Assembly: GCA_905187695.1 (NCBI GenBank)
Contig: CAJJIY010000002.1
Coordinates: 28,486-92,485 of the forward strand
Direction of reading: 5' to 3'
Length of the DNA: 64,000 nt
From: an uncultured Eubacteriales bacterium
GTDB taxonomy: Bacteria > Bacillota > Clostridia > Oscillospirales > CAG-272
Each line of letters begins with the position of its first letter. Position 1 is the stretch's first letter. The position numbers and the translations under genes are program-made. Under the pieces are notes generated by a model. It was not told where the DNA came from and did not search any database. It worked only from the letters and a program-made list of their open reading frames with translations. Of the stretch, positions 63,945 to 64,000 are shown piece after piece.

Positions 63945-64000
63945 AACCCAAAAGGGGCCCCCTCCCGCGGGCCCCTTTGGGTTTTTTTTTTTTTTTTTTT
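63945..64000 (+). terminator. terminator of the truB operon running into a terminal T run
   Basis: AACCCAAAAGGGGCCC and GGGCCCCTTTGGGTT form a strong stem followed by 19 T up to the last base. Such a long run is unusual and may reflect a contig edge. Confidence 0.85.

Overview
The window reads as chromosomal DNA of a spore-forming Gram-positive anaerobe, most likely an uncultured gut-type member of the Clostridia (Oscillospirales/Christensenellales-like). The evidence is spoIVA, a spoVB-type flippase and the yabO/yabP/yabQ cluster, strong GGAGG ribosome-binding sites, near-consensus sigma-A promoters with 17-base spacers, and base composition in the mid-50s % GC by eye. No phage, transposase, CRISPR array or rRNA was seen. 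The last 19 bases are a T run, which may mark a contig end.

Layout. 1-4.7 kb: end of a HAD phosphatase, a glycerol-kinase-like FGGY kinase, a DeoR regulator, a broken glycerophosphodiesterase-like remnant and a GpsA-like dehydrogenase, which together look like a small polyol-phosphate locus. 4.8-7.9 kb: ribF, tRNA-Ala(GGC) and guaB of the Tritrichomonas-like type. 7.9-9.5 kb: spoIVA behind a sigma-E-like promoter. 9.5-17.3 kb: a tightly coupled minus-strand operon running murD, three M42 metallopeptidases in tandem, a PLP methionine-gamma-lyase-family enzyme, a lipoprotein, a cysteine desulfurase and a small membrane protein. 17.5-19.5 kb: a divergent GyrB/ParE-like protein with no A subunit beside it. 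19.6-23.3 kb: a large lipoprotein, a PAP2-like membrane protein and a frameshifted tyrosine phosphatase.

23.3-28.8 kb: purine and one-carbon genes (adenine deaminase, glyA, an NCS2 purine permease behind a variant purine riboswitch) and the manganese exporter mntP. 28.8-43.4 kb: a long minus-strand run holding cdaA, a YbbR-like protein, an FAD dehydrogenase, an RseC-like protein, recJ, rel, dtd, hemZ, spoVB, mazG, hup, rqcP, yabP, yabQ and a DivIC-like protein. The synthase genes for c-di-AMP and (p)ppGpp therefore lie in one gene run. 44-48.3 kb: a sugar-ABC ATPase, tex and an rRNA pseudouridine synthase.

48.4-51.6 kb: a large GH2 beta-galactosidase. 51.6-55 kb: three paralogous lipoproteins in tandem. 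55.2-56.7 kb: two tandem MgtC/SapB proteins. 56.7-60.4 kb: an OmpR-type response regulator, a histidine kinase and an HtrA-like protease. 60.7-63.9 kb: a plus-strand operon ychF-trmB-nitroreductase-truB.

Points most worth following: a purine riboswitch with an unusually short L3 loop; IMP dehydrogenase residues that match the Tritrichomonas enzyme position for position (C319, R418, Y419); sigma-E-like promoters in front of spoIVA and yabP; the coupled murD/triple-M42 operon; the orphan GyrB paralogue; the triple lipoprotein array with a 60-base identical block; and two broken genes. Function calls come from motif recognition by eye, without database searches.
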